Counted from the stretch's first letter, positions 1 through 6,170 are shown. The stretch is DNA of 8,503 nucleotides from Proteiniphilum sp. (GCA_016649795.1 JAENWZ010000081.1:1-8503), one strand, 5' to 3'. Notes: generated from the letters alone by a model not told the origin. Translations and numbers: made by a program.

Positions 1-870
1 CATGATTCCGACAAGTGGCAGATCCACAATCTGCAGTCTCCTCTCAACTCTTCGGCCGATGATTTTGGGATCACCTTTGAGCAGGATAGAGAGACAGGTT
101 TTCTCAGCTCCAGCCGAAAGGATGTACGGGGCCATGATCACCTCTATTCATTTGCGTTGAATGAGATCAAAATCCTTGTAGAAGGGTTTGTTGTGGACAG
201 GGAAGATCAGTTTATTCCCGGTGCCTCACTCTCCGTGATAGGAAGTGACGGGTCGCAGATGCGGTTTACAACCAGCAGGGAAGGGGAGTATCGTTTTACA
301 GCGGAGAGAGGAGTAGATTACCTTTTTATGGCGACAGCCGAAGGTTTCCTCAATCAGAAACAATCGCTCCGTACATCTTCCGCGGAGAGAGATACACTGT
401 ACTATGTCGATTTTGAGATGACCCCTTATGATAAGCCGGTCATCCTGGAGAATATTTTTTATGATTTCAACCGTGCTACTTTACGTCCCGAATCTAAAGA
501 GGAGTTGGATGGGCTAGTCGCATTGCTGACTGATCATCCGGAAATTACCATTGAGCTGACTGCCCATGCCGACCGCAAAGGTGCCGACGAATATAACCGG
601 GATCTATCTTTACATCGTGCTCAGTCGGTTGTCGCCTATCTTACATCCAAAGGAATAGATGGAGAGAGGCTTAAAGCCTCCGGAGAGGGTAAAACACAGC
701 CAAAGAAAGTGAACAGAGTGATTGCTTCCGGTTCTGATTTCCTGAAAGAGGGTGATCTCTTAACAGAAGAATTCATCAAACAGCTCACTCCCCAACAGCA
801 GGAGATTGCAGATCAGATAAACCGCCGGACAGAATTCCGGGTGCTCGGTAACAGATTCCTCACCCCCTGA
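1..870 (+). CDS. OmpA-family envelope protein, PorE-like (5'-partial)
   Basis: The reading frame is open from base 1 with no start codon, so the N-terminus lies outside the window; 289 residues are visible. Bases 1-150 encode a PD40/WD40-like beta-propeller strand (SSADDFGITFEQD, then SSSRKD and HLYSF). Bases 163-420 fit a carboxypeptidase-regulatory-like beta-sandwich (VEGFVVDREDQFIPGASLSV). Bases 435-865 are an OmpA C-terminal peptidoglycan-binding domain: FYDFNRATLRPES, then HADRKGADEYNRDLSLHRAQ with the Asp and Arg expected to grip diaminopimelate, ending in NRRTEFRVLG. Family knowledge: propeller, regulatory domain and OmpA domain in this order are found in PorE of the type IX secretion system and in other Bacteroidota OmpA proteins, usually after TPR repeats and a lipoprotein signal. 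Calling it PorE itself is inference, since the N-terminus is not visible. An insert of about 40 residues sits before NRR. A possible TTG start at 157 is rejected because the propeller reads straight through it. Confidence 0.88.
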   Translation, partial: HDSDKWQIHNLQSPLNSSADDFGITFEQDRETGFLSSSRKDVRGHDHLYSFALNEIKILVEGFVVDREDQFIPGASLSVIGSDGSQMRFTTSREGEYRFTAERGVDYLFMATAEGFLNQKQSLRTSSAERDTLYYVDFEMTPYDKPVILENIFYDFNRATLRPESKEELDGLVALLTDHPEITIELTAHADRKGADEYNRDLSLHRAQSVVAYLTSKGIDGERLKASGEGKTQPKKVNRVIASGSDFLKEGDLLTEEFIKQLTPQQQEIADQINRRTEFRVLGNRFLTP

Positions 871-894
871 AAAGAGATTGTCCGAAATTATGTC

Positions 895-902
895 TATTTT
901 TG
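895..902 (+). promoter_or_regulatory. Bacteroides-type -7 promoter box before the DUF4835 gene
   Basis: TATTTTTG matches the Bacteroidota -7 consensus TAnnTTTG exactly. It lies 25 bases after the OmpA-family stop codon and 52 bases before the DUF4835 ATG, giving a leader of about 45 bases. No good TTTG -33 box is seen at the usual 19-21 base spacing (ATTG at 877-880 is too close), so this is a half-match. It would make DUF4835-recN-rlmB a transcription unit separate from the OmpA-family gene. Confidence 0.45.
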
Positions 903-954
903 TTTGTTGAAGTCACAGCTTTGTTGTGTCTGTAAAACAACAACGAATTGCCGG

Positions 955-1857
955 ATGAGGGTATTTATCAGATATTTATTATTACTGACGATCTGCACAG
1001 GTGGATTCTGCTCTCTCTCTGCTCAGGAGCTGAATGCGACTGTTAAGGTGAACAGCTCCGCGATACAAGGTACGAACAGGGAGCTCTTCATCTCCCTGGA
1101 AGAGGCGTTGCACACCTTTATCAACGGGCGAAGATGGAGTGATGACAATTCCGGGGTAAATGAAAAAATCGATTGCTCTTTTACGCTGGTAATCACTGAA
1201 GCTCCTTCTGCTCACTCTTTCCGCGGAGAGCTTTATGTGCAGTCACGCCGCCCGGTGCGGGACGTCACTTTCTCCACTCCTATGCTGAATTTGCGTGACA
1301 GGCAGGTCGATTTCGATTATATGGAATATCAGCCATTAGCGTTTGATCCGGGTTATATCAGGGGAAACCTGACAGCAATCATCGCTTATTATGTCTACCT
1401 TATTCTCGGACTGGATCAGGATTCCCGATATCCTTCAGGTGGAACAGCCTGTTTCCGGCAGATGGAGCTGATCGCGGCGAATGTGCAGCCATACAGCTGG
1501 AGCGGATGGGATATGTATGGCAGTGACAGGAGCCGTTCGGCTATTGCTGCCGCATTCAACGACGGGTCGCTGGAGCCTTACCGCCGGATGTGGTATGATT
1601 ACCATGCTGCGGGACTGGATGAGCTGAATGGGAGTGCTGACCGGGGGCGGGATACGATGACATCATCTGTAGCGGTAATTTCCTCGCTCTATGCAGAGCG
1701 CCCAACAAGCGTGTTGATCACGCTTTTCGGTGATGCGAAACTGGATGAGCTGGTGAATCTCCTATCCCGGGGTACCAGAGAGCAAAAACGGAAAGCCTTT
1801 GAGGCGCTGAAGAGGGTGTATCCTTCACGCACCGCAGCACTGGAAAAATTGAGATAA
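955..1857 (+). CDS. DUF4835 family exported protein (possible T9SS protein PorD)
   Basis: This 300-residue protein begins with a Sec signal peptide: MRVFIRY, a hydrophobic stretch at residues 8-19, and a likely cleavage after LSA (residue 23) just before QELNATVKV. The mature start, with AIQGTNRELFISLEEALHTFINGRRWSDD, is the hallmark of DUF4835, a Bacteroidota family of about 300 residues. The middle (YMEYQPLAFDPGYIRGNLTAIIAYYVYLILGLDQDSRYPSGG) is also typical. The protein is therefore periplasmic or outer-membrane associated. From memory, and not certain, some annotations name this family PorD and tie it to type IX secretion; no catalytic motif is visible. The ATG at 955 was chosen because it places the signal peptide at the N-terminus; a TTG at 904 would add a cysteine-rich 17-residue leader and start too close to the -7 box. 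recN begins 9 bases after the stop, so the two are probably co-transcribed. Confidence 0.85.
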   Translation: MRVFIRYLLLLTICTGGFCSLSAQELNATVKVNSSAIQGTNRELFISLEEALHTFINGRRWSDDNSGVNEKIDCSFTLVITEAPSAHSFRGELYVQSRRPVRDVTFSTPMLNLRDRQVDFDYMEYQPLAFDPGYIRGNLTAIIAYYVYLILGLDQDSRYPSGGTACFRQMELIAANVQPYSWSGWDMYGSDRSRSAIAAAFNDGSLEPYRRMWYDYHAAGLDELNGSADRGRDTMTSSVAVISSLYAERPTSVLITLFGDAKLDELVNLLSRGTREQKRKAFEALKRVYPSRTAALEKLR

Positions 1858-1866
1858 AGGGAGAAT

Positions 1867-3525
1867 ATGTTACAATCACTATCCATACAGAATTACGCGC
1901 TTATCGATTCGCTTCAGATCACCTTTGATGCAGGTTTTTCTGTGATTACCGGTGAGACCGGAGCAGGTAAATCCATTATCCTGGGTGCACTTTCACTTAT
2001 TCTGGGTCAGCGGGCTGATGCACGACATATCCAGCAGGGTGAACCCAAGTGTGTGATTGAAGGTGTTTTCGACATATCAGCATACAGCCTGAGACCATTC
2101 TTTGAAGAAATGGATTGGGTGTACGACGGTGAGGAGTGTATCCTGCGCCGTGAGATATGGGCCAATGGTAAATCGCGTGCTTTCGTCAATGATTCACCGG
2201 TCTATCTGAACGATCTGAAAGGATTGGGGGAGCGGCTGATCGATATACATTCTCAGCACCAGAATCTGTCTCTGAACAATAATCTGTACCAGTTGAACGT
2301 GGTTGATCTACTTGCCGGCACGGCCAAAGAGCGTTCGGAGTACACAAAGGCGTTTGCCGGATACCGATCAGCAGAAAAAGCAGTGAACGATCTGCGTCAA
2401 CAATCCCGTAAAAACAAGGAGGAGGAAGACTACCTCCGTTTCCGTTATAACGCGTTGTCGGAAGCGGCATTAGAGGCTGATGAGCAGGAGAGACTCGAGA
2501 CGGAGTTGGAAGCGCTCACCCATTCCGAAGAGATCAAGTCGGGACTTTTCGCGGCTACATCGTTCTTGTCGGGAGATGAGCAGAATGTGGAATCGATGTT
2601 GCGCTCCGTGAAAGAAGCGCTTGAGGATGTGCAGCGTGTCTTTCCCAAAGTTTCAGAGCTGGTCGCCAGGGTGGAGTCGGCCTATATCGACCTGAAAGAT
2701 GTGCGAGAAGAGGCATCGCGGTTGTTTGAAGGGGTGGAGTTTGATCCCGCTCGTCAGCAGCTGCTGGAAGAGCGGTTGAGCACCATTTATGACTTGCAGA
2801 AGAAACATTCCGTCAACAGTGTCGATGAGTTGATTCAGTTGCGTGAAGAGATGGCTGGTAAGCTGGCTAACATCGATTCACTGGATGAACAGCTGGCTGC
2901 AATGGAGAATGAGGCGAAGGAAAAGGAGGCTATCATGCTGGCCAAAGCGGGTCTGCTGAGCAAAAAGCGACAGGCAGCCATCCCTGTTTTAGAAAAAGAG
3001 CTGATTGAGAAGCTGACCTATCTGAAGATGCCTAACACACGTTTTCGCTGTGAGCTCAAACCAAAACATATCCCGGATGTCACCGGGAAGGACAGTGTGC
3101 AGTTTCTTTTTTCAGCCAATAAGAACAGTGCACTGCAACCTGTTTCCCAGATCGCATCGGGGGGTGAGATATCGCGTCTGATGCTCTGTATAAAAGCGAT
3201 GATTGCAGGTGCAACGGCTCTGCCGGCCATTATTTTCGATGAGATTGATACCGGTACTTCCGGTGAAGTTGCCGACAGGGTGGGGTCTATCATGGGAGAG
3301 ATGAGCAAGCAGATGCAGGTGATAGGCATCACCCATCTGCCTCAAATTGCATCCAAGGGAGATACTCATTTCGTGGTCTATAAAGAGGAATCGAAAGAGA
3401 GGGTAACAACACGTATAAAAGAATTGACTCCGGATGAAAGAATCAGTGAAATAGCCCGGATATTGAGCGGTGCAGAGGTCTCCGTACAAGCTGTAGAGAA
3501 TGCGCGGGTCATGCTGGGATATTAA
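1867..3525 (+). CDS. recN: DNA repair protein RecN
   Basis: RecN is an SMC-like ATPase that acts early in recombinational repair of double-strand breaks, gathering DNA ends in the cytoplasm. The 552-residue length is normal for the family. The head starts with LSIQNYALIDSLQI and a Walker A GETGAGKS at residues 29-36. Charged coiled-coil arms span about 150-235 and 310-380, around a short hinge region. The C-terminal half-head has the ABC signature ASGGE (430-434), Walker B AIIFDE (454-459, catalytic Glu 459), the D-loop region DTGTSG and the switch histidine in GITHLPQIAS (His 490). All ATPase motifs are present, so it should be active. The ATG at 1867 is preceded by AGGGAG only 3 bases away, closer than a usual Shine-Dalgarno. 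It sits between the DUF4835 gene (9-base gap) and the rRNA methyltransferase gene (16-base gap), which suggests one operon. No LexA-type box was recognised. Confidence 0.97.
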   Translation: MLQSLSIQNYALIDSLQITFDAGFSVITGETGAGKSIILGALSLILGQRADARHIQQGEPKCVIEGVFDISAYSLRPFFEEMDWVYDGEECILRREIWANGKSRAFVNDSPVYLNDLKGLGERLIDIHSQHQNLSLNNNLYQLNVVDLLAGTAKERSEYTKAFAGYRSAEKAVNDLRQQSRKNKEEEDYLRFRYNALSEAALEADEQERLETELEALTHSEEIKSGLFAATSFLSGDEQNVESMLRSVKEALEDVQRVFPKVSELVARVESAYIDLKDVREEASRLFEGVEFDPARQQLLEERLSTIYDLQKKHSVNSVDELIQLREEMAGKLANIDSLDEQLAAMENEAKEKEAIMLAKAGLLSKKRQAAIPVLEKELIEKLTYLKMPNTRFRCELKPKHIPDVTGKDSVQFLFSANKNSALQPVSQIASGGEISRLMLCIKAMIAGATALPAIIFDEIDTGTSGEVADRVGSIMGEMSKQMQVIGITHLPQIASKGDTHFVVYKEESKERVTTRIKELTPDERISEIARILSGAEVSVQAVENARVMLGY

Positions 3526-3541
3526 AGAAATAATAAAAAAA

Positions 3542-4279
3542 ATGAAGGAAAAAGAGATGATTTTTGGCATACGTGCCGTGATAGAAGCGATTGAAGCAGG
3601 TAAGGATATTGATAAAGTGATGGTCAAGCGTGAGCTGTCGGGTGACCTGTTTATGGAGTTGCTGCAACTGCTCCGCACCTATGAGATCCCGATGCAGAAG
3701 GTGCCTGTGGAACGTATCGACCGCTTTACACGGAAGAACCATCAGGGTGTGATCGCTTTTACATCTGCCGTTACTTACCAGAGACTGGAAAACATTGTGC
3801 CGATGCTCTATGAGGAGGGCAAGATACCATTTATTCTTGTTTTGGACGGATTGACCGATGTGCGCAATTTCGGAGCAATTGCCCGTACCTGTGAAGTGGC
3901 AGGGGTAGATGCTATTGTGATTCCCGAACGGGGGAGCGTTACGGTGAATGCCGATGCCATCAAAACCTCGGCCGGTGCACTGCACACCATCCCTGTCTGT
4001 CGCGAGCAGAGCCTGAAAGAGGCGATTGTCTTCCTCAAAAACAGTGGTATTAAAGTGGTGGCAGCCACGGAAAAAGCAGCCAGCTATTATACCGAATCTG
4101 ATTTCAACGTGCCCGTAGCCATTGTGATGGGTGCCGAGGATATGGGTGTTGCTGCCGATAATCTGCGTGTGAGTGATGAGCTGGTGAGAATCCCGCAGAT
4201 AGGTACTATTCAATCACTCAACGTCTCTGTAGCGGCAGGTGTGCTTATTTACGAAGTGTTAAGACAAAGAGGGGTTTAG
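3542..4279 (+). CDS. rlmB: 23S rRNA (guanosine-2'-O-)-methyltransferase, RlmB/TrmH type
   Basis: This 245-residue SPOUT-class methyltransferase is expected to use S-adenosylmethionine to 2'-O-methylate a ribose in 23S rRNA (G2251 in E. coli for RlmB). Residues 6-75 form the L30e-like RNA-binding domain (MIFGIRAVIEAIEAG, ending in NHQGVIAF). Residues 97-245 are the knotted catalytic domain. Motif 1 is DGLTDVRNFGAIART, with the conserved Asn 109 and catalytic Arg 115; motif 2 is IVMGAEDMGV (195-203); motif 3 is RIPQIGTIQSLNVSVAAGV (216-234), which forms the cofactor knot. The exact target guanosine is inferred from the family. The start at 3542 follows an eight-A tract, typical of A-rich Bacteroidota initiation regions; an in-frame ATG at 3557 (MIFGIRAV) is a plausible alternative that would remove five residues. 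It follows recN by 16 bases. The stop codon abuts a degenerate 8-base repeat array. Confidence 0.93.
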   Translation: MKEKEMIFGIRAVIEAIEAGKDIDKVMVKRELSGDLFMELLQLLRTYEIPMQKVPVERIDRFTRKNHQGVIAFTSAVTYQRLENIVPMLYEEGKIPFILVLDGLTDVRNFGAIARTCEVAGVDAIVIPERGSVTVNADAIKTSAGALHTIPVCREQSLKEAIVFLKNSGIKVVAATEKAASYYTESDFNVPVAIVMGAEDMGVAADNLRVSDELVRIPQIGTIQSLNVSVAAGVLIYEVLRQRGV

Positions 4280-4366
4280 GTTACTAAGTTAGCAAGTTAC
4301 TGGGTTATTAGGTTTTGAGGTTTGAATGTTATTACGTTATAATGTTTCGACGTTTCGATGTTTGAA
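4279..4366 (+). repeat. Degenerate 8-base tandem array, 11 units of nGTTnnnA
   Basis: Cutting the sequence every 8 bases from 4279 gives eleven consecutive units with GTT at positions 2-4 in all eleven and A at position 8 in ten. Examples are GGTTACTA, AGTTAGCA, TGTTATTA, CGTTTCGA and TGTTTGAA. The other positions vary widely. Units fall into a GTTA class (1-4, 7, 8) and a GTTT class (5, 6, 9-11), in runs, as expected if neighbours duplicated and then diverged. The first base of the array is the last base of the rlmB stop codon. No open frame or strong hairpin explains it. The function is unknown. Confidence 0.8.
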
Positions 4367-4407
4367 GCTGATTACTGAGAGCTGACAACTGAAAGCTGAA
4401 AGCGAAT
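4366..4407 (+). repeat. Degenerate 7-base tandem array, about 6 units of (A/T)RCTGAn
   Basis: Immediately after the 8-base array the period changes to 7. CTGA occurs at 4368, 4375, 4382, 4389 and 4396, exactly 7 apart. Units are AGCTGAT, TACTGAG, AGCTGAC, AACTGAA, AGCTGAA, and a decayed sixth, AGCGAAT. It ends 13 bases before the ridA start. Heptamer tandem repeats of similar flavour are known from cyanobacteria (STRR sequences); kinship to those is only a resemblance. Confidence 0.75.
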
Positions 4408-4420
4408 AAAATAAACAACG

Positions 4421-4801
4421 ATGATTAAAAAAGAAATTAAAACAAACAACGCTCCTGCAGCGATCGGTCCCTACAGTCAGGCTGTTGAAGCCAACGGGAT
4501 GCTTTTCTTCTCGGGTATGCTGCCTATTGATCCCGCTACAGCTGATATGGTTCCCGGAGGAATTAAAGAGCAGACAACTCAGATCTTCACCAACATCAAA
4601 GCGGTGCTTGCAGCAGCAGGAGTTGGTATTGACAATATTGTCAAAACAACCGTATTTCTGGATGATATGTCTCACTTCGGAGGAATGAATCAAGTGTATG
4701 CAGCCCAGTTCAGCGGCATATTTCCTGCCCGTTCTGCTTTTGCCGTGCAGACGCTTCCCAAAAATGCACTGGTTGAAATTGAGGTAATTGCTGTAAGGTA
4801 G
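4421..4801 (+). CDS. ridA: RidA family reactive enamine/imine deaminase
   Basis: RidA hydrolyses reactive 2-aminoacrylate and related enamine/imine intermediates released by PLP enzymes such as threonine dehydratase, protecting other PLP enzymes in the cytoplasm. The 126-residue length is standard for this trimeric YjgF/YER057c/UK114 fold. Visible family motifs are APAAIGPYSQAV (12-22, with Tyr 18), FFSGMLPIDPATADMVPGG (29-47), VKTTVFLDDM (74-83) and FPARSAFAVQTLPKNALVEIEVIA (101-124). Arg 104 corresponds to the arginine that binds the substrate carboxylate, and Glu 119 fits the conserved acidic residue near the active site, so it should be active. The ATG at 4421 lies in an A-rich context (AAATAAACAACG) without a Shine-Dalgarno. 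It is separated from rlmB by the short-repeat arrays, and no convincing Bacteroidota promoter was found in that gap. A small YccF-like gene follows 11 bases downstream. Confidence 0.95.
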   Translation: MIKKEIKTNNAPAAIGPYSQAVEANGMLFFSGMLPIDPATADMVPGGIKEQTTQIFTNIKAVLAAAGVGIDNIVKTTVFLDDMSHFGGMNQVYAAQFSGIFPARSAFAVQTLPKNALVEIEVIAVR

Positions 4802-4812
4802 AATAAAAGCAT

Positions 4813-4998
4813 ATGAAAACAGTTGGAAACATAATTTGGGTAGTCTTCGGAGGTGTTTTTATTGCCATCGAATATGTAATAGCGAGTGTAGCCCTGATGA
4901 TTACCATTGTCGGGATTCCTTTCGGTAACCAGCATTTTAAGTTGATGAAACTGGCATTCACCCCTTTCGGTAAAGAGATTGTAAGCAGCGGTGCATAA
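4813..4998 (+). CDS. Small YccF-domain inner-membrane protein (single unit)
   Basis: This 61-residue hydrophobic protein matches the YccF domain. GNIIWVVFGGVFIAIEYVIA (5-24) and SVALMITIVGIPFGNQHFKL (25-44) form membrane segments, followed by the family signature AFTPFGKEIV (48-57). The family as in E. coli YccF usually has two such units in about 130-150 residues; here only one is present. The stop comes right after the first unit, and just 13 bases remain before the opposing tatC stop, so no second half is encoded nearby. The protein ends neatly after PFGKEIV, so it may be a natural one-domain form that dimerises rather than a broken gene. It follows ridA by 11 bases and is probably co-transcribed with it. 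The molecular function of the family is not established. The start ATG is supported by MKTVGNIIW, a typical N-terminus for the domain. Confidence 0.8.
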   Translation: MKTVGNIIWVVFGGVFIAIEYVIASVALMITIVGIPFGNQHFKLMKLAFTPFGKEIVSSGA

Positions 4999-5011
4999 GA
5001 GGTCGTAGGTG

Positions 5012-5839
5012 TTACTCTAACAGGGCAGGAAGTTCCTCATCATCCTCATCCGCCGGTGGTTCTTTTTTCACCACAAAGGCACTGATCTCCCATAGCGCGT
5101 AGAGGGGTACCGTGACCACGAAGAGAGAGAAAGGGTCTCCCGAAGGAGTGATGAACGCTGCCAGCAGAAGTGACCCCACTACAGCATGACGGCGGTATTT
5201 TCTGAAGAACGGACGATAGATCAATCCGAGACTGGAGAGGAGCCAGAATACCAAAGGTAGTTCAAAAACCAATCCCATGACCAGGATAAGGGTGTAGAAG
5301 TTACTCATGTACGAGTCGAGTGAGATCATGTTTTCGATAGACGCACTTAGCTCAAACGTGATGAGGAACCGGAATATAAGAGGGAATACAACGAAATAGC
5401 CAATCAAGCATCCTATTACGAACATGATACCACCGAAAGCAAAAGCGGACTTCACACCTTTGGCCTCGTTCTCATAGAGTGCCGGACTAACGAATCTCCA
5501 CAATTCATACAATATATAAGGTATAGTGCAAAGTACACCAAAGGAGAAAGAGGTAGAGATATAGGTCATGAACTGCGTGGTCATGTTGATGTTAAGAATC
5601 TCTACATCAAATGAATCGGCCGAGAAATCGGGTAGAAAAGGGATGAATTCGCCTGCTTTTTCAAAAAAGCGGTAGGTAACAAAATCCGAAGAGCGTGCAG
5701 CAAGAATAATTGAATCGAAGATATGTGGGATAATGATAAATCCCACTGCCGAGAAAGCTATAATAGCAATAAAAGTACGAATAATCGTCCATCGGAATTC
5801 TTCCAGATGATCCCAAAAGGACATTTCTTTCTCTGCCAT
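5012..5839 (-). CDS. tatC: Sec-independent protein translocase TatC
   Basis: TatC is the core membrane subunit of the twin-arginine translocase; it binds the RR signal peptide of folded precursor proteins. The protein has 275 residues and six predicted membrane segments (about 17-38, 92-112, 132-157, 182-204, 217-232 and 236-254). The N-terminal cytoplasmic motif is SFWDHLEEFR (7-16), a variant of the usual HLxELR. FVSPALYENEAK (116-127) carries the conserved glutamate of the first cytoplasmic loop, Glu 125, which contacts the signal peptide. FELPLVFWLL (192-201) and AFITPSGDPFS (228-238) are also family motifs. The first periplasmic loop (about 44-88) is longer than in E. coli, as usual in Bacteroidota, and the C-terminus is an acidic tail (ADEDDEELPALLE). 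It lies 124 bases downstream of tatA, with inverted repeats between them, and converges on the yccF-like gene 13 bases away. Confidence 0.96.
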   Translation of the reverse strand: MAEKEMSFWDHLEEFRWTIIRTFIAIIAFSAVGFIIIPHIFDSIILAARSSDFVTYRFFEKAGEFIPFLPDFSADSFDVEILNINMTTQFMTYISTSFSFGVLCTIPYILYELWRFVSPALYENEAKGVKSAFAFGGIMFVIGCLIGYFVVFPLIFRFLITFELSASIENMISLDSYMSNFYTLILVMGLVFELPLVFWLLSSLGLIYRPFFRKYRRHAVVGSLLLAAFITPSGDPFSLFVVTVPLYALWEISAFVVKKEPPADEDDEELPALLE

Positions 5840-5868
5840 TTAAATCCTGATCTATAGAAGATTGTAAC

Positions 5869-5907
5869 TCTCGAAAACAACCTGAAAGGGTCAGGTCGTG
5901 ATCGAGA
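5869..5907 (-). repeat. Two-tier inverted repeat between tatA and tatC
   Basis: An outer pair, TCTCGA (5869-5874) and TCGAGA (5902-5907), encloses an inner pair, ACCTGA (5880-5885) and TCAGGT (5891-5896), around the loop AAGGG. Both arms are perfect 6-base complements, separated by symmetrical 5-base internal loops. In the tatA-tatC transcript this would fold into a two-step hairpin ending about 30 bases before the tatC ATG. No T-run follows it in the tatC direction, so it is not a normal intrinsic terminator. It could set mRNA stability, attenuate, or bind a protein; the role is inference. Confidence 0.5.
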
Positions 5908-5934
5908 ATGTGTAAGTTTAAAAGTAAGACAAGA

Positions 5935-5950
5935 GTATCCTTGCAGATAC
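5935..5950 (-). repeat. Short hairpin just after tatA
   Basis: GTATC (5935-5939) and GATAC (5946-5950) are perfect 5-base arms around a 6-base loop, starting 13 bases past the tatA stop. On the minus strand the hairpin is followed by TCTTGTCTTACTTTT, which is T-rich but broken, so at most it is a weak terminator that would let some transcription through to tatC. Arms this short can occur by chance. Confidence 0.3.
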
Positions 5951-5963
5951 GCTGTTTTTTCGT

Positions 5964-6170
5964 TTACTTGTTGCCGGTTGTTGAATTATTGTCAGTAGAG
6001 TCGGTCTTGATATCTTCTTCAATATCATGGAGTCCTCTCTTGAAGCTGTTGATGCCTTTTCCCAACCCTTTCATAAATTCAGGGATTTTTCTTCCGCCAA
6101 AGAGGATAAGAACCACCAAAACAATGATAGGTATTTCCCATCCGTTTAAGTTAATAAGAAGTGGATTCAT
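5964..6170 (-). CDS. tatA: Sec-independent protein translocase TatA
   Basis: TatA oligomerises to let folded proteins cross the inner membrane with TatC. The protein has 68 residues, normal for TatA/E. It has a short periplasmic N-terminus, one membrane helix (about 11-25, PIIVLVVLILFGG), the FG hinge (Phe 24-Gly 25), an amphipathic helix (RKIPEFMKGLGKGINSFKRGL, about 27-47) with the conserved Phe 43, and a polar tail rich in Asp, Asn, Ser and Thr. The polar residue at the start of the membrane helix is Glu 12, spaced from the FG hinge exactly as Gln 8 in E. coli TatA, but glutamate is what TatB uses there. No tatB is present in the window, so this protein may serve both roles. It is followed by tatC after 124 bases, and a promoter is visible upstream at 6217-6249. 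Confidence 0.93.
   Translation of the reverse strand: MNPLLINLNGWEIPIIVLVVLILFGGRKIPEFMKGLGKGINSFKRGLHDIEEDIKTDSTDNNSTTGNK

Noticed and set aside
904..957. TTG at 904 as start of the DUF4835 protein
   Set aside because: It would place a Cys-rich 17-residue extension before a good signal peptide, and it overlaps the region just after the -7 box where transcription would start.
3509..4213. Long open frame of 234 codons on the minus strand opposite rlmB, overlapping another of 188 codons (3112-3678)
   Set aside because: The protein is rich in His and Asn with no recognisable domain, and the plus strand encodes clear RecN and RlmB motifs over the same bases. It is a shadow of codon bias in rlmB and recN.
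4315..4343. Sigma-70-like pair TTGAGG, 17-base spacer, TATAAT upstream of ridA
   Set aside because: The spacing is perfect for E. coli, but the Bacteroidota primary sigma factor uses TTTG and TAnnTTTG boxes, and both elements fall inside the 8-base array, where such words arise easily. It might be active in a foreign host.
4337..4693. Minus-strand open frame of 118 codons running through the repeat arrays and ridA
   Set aside because: Its C-terminal part is translated 7-base repeat (Leu-Ser-rich) and the rest is antisense to ridA; no sign of a real protein.
4999..5011. Shared terminator between the converging yccF-like and tatC genes
   Set aside because: The 13-base gap and its flanks show no convincing stem with a T-run on either strand.
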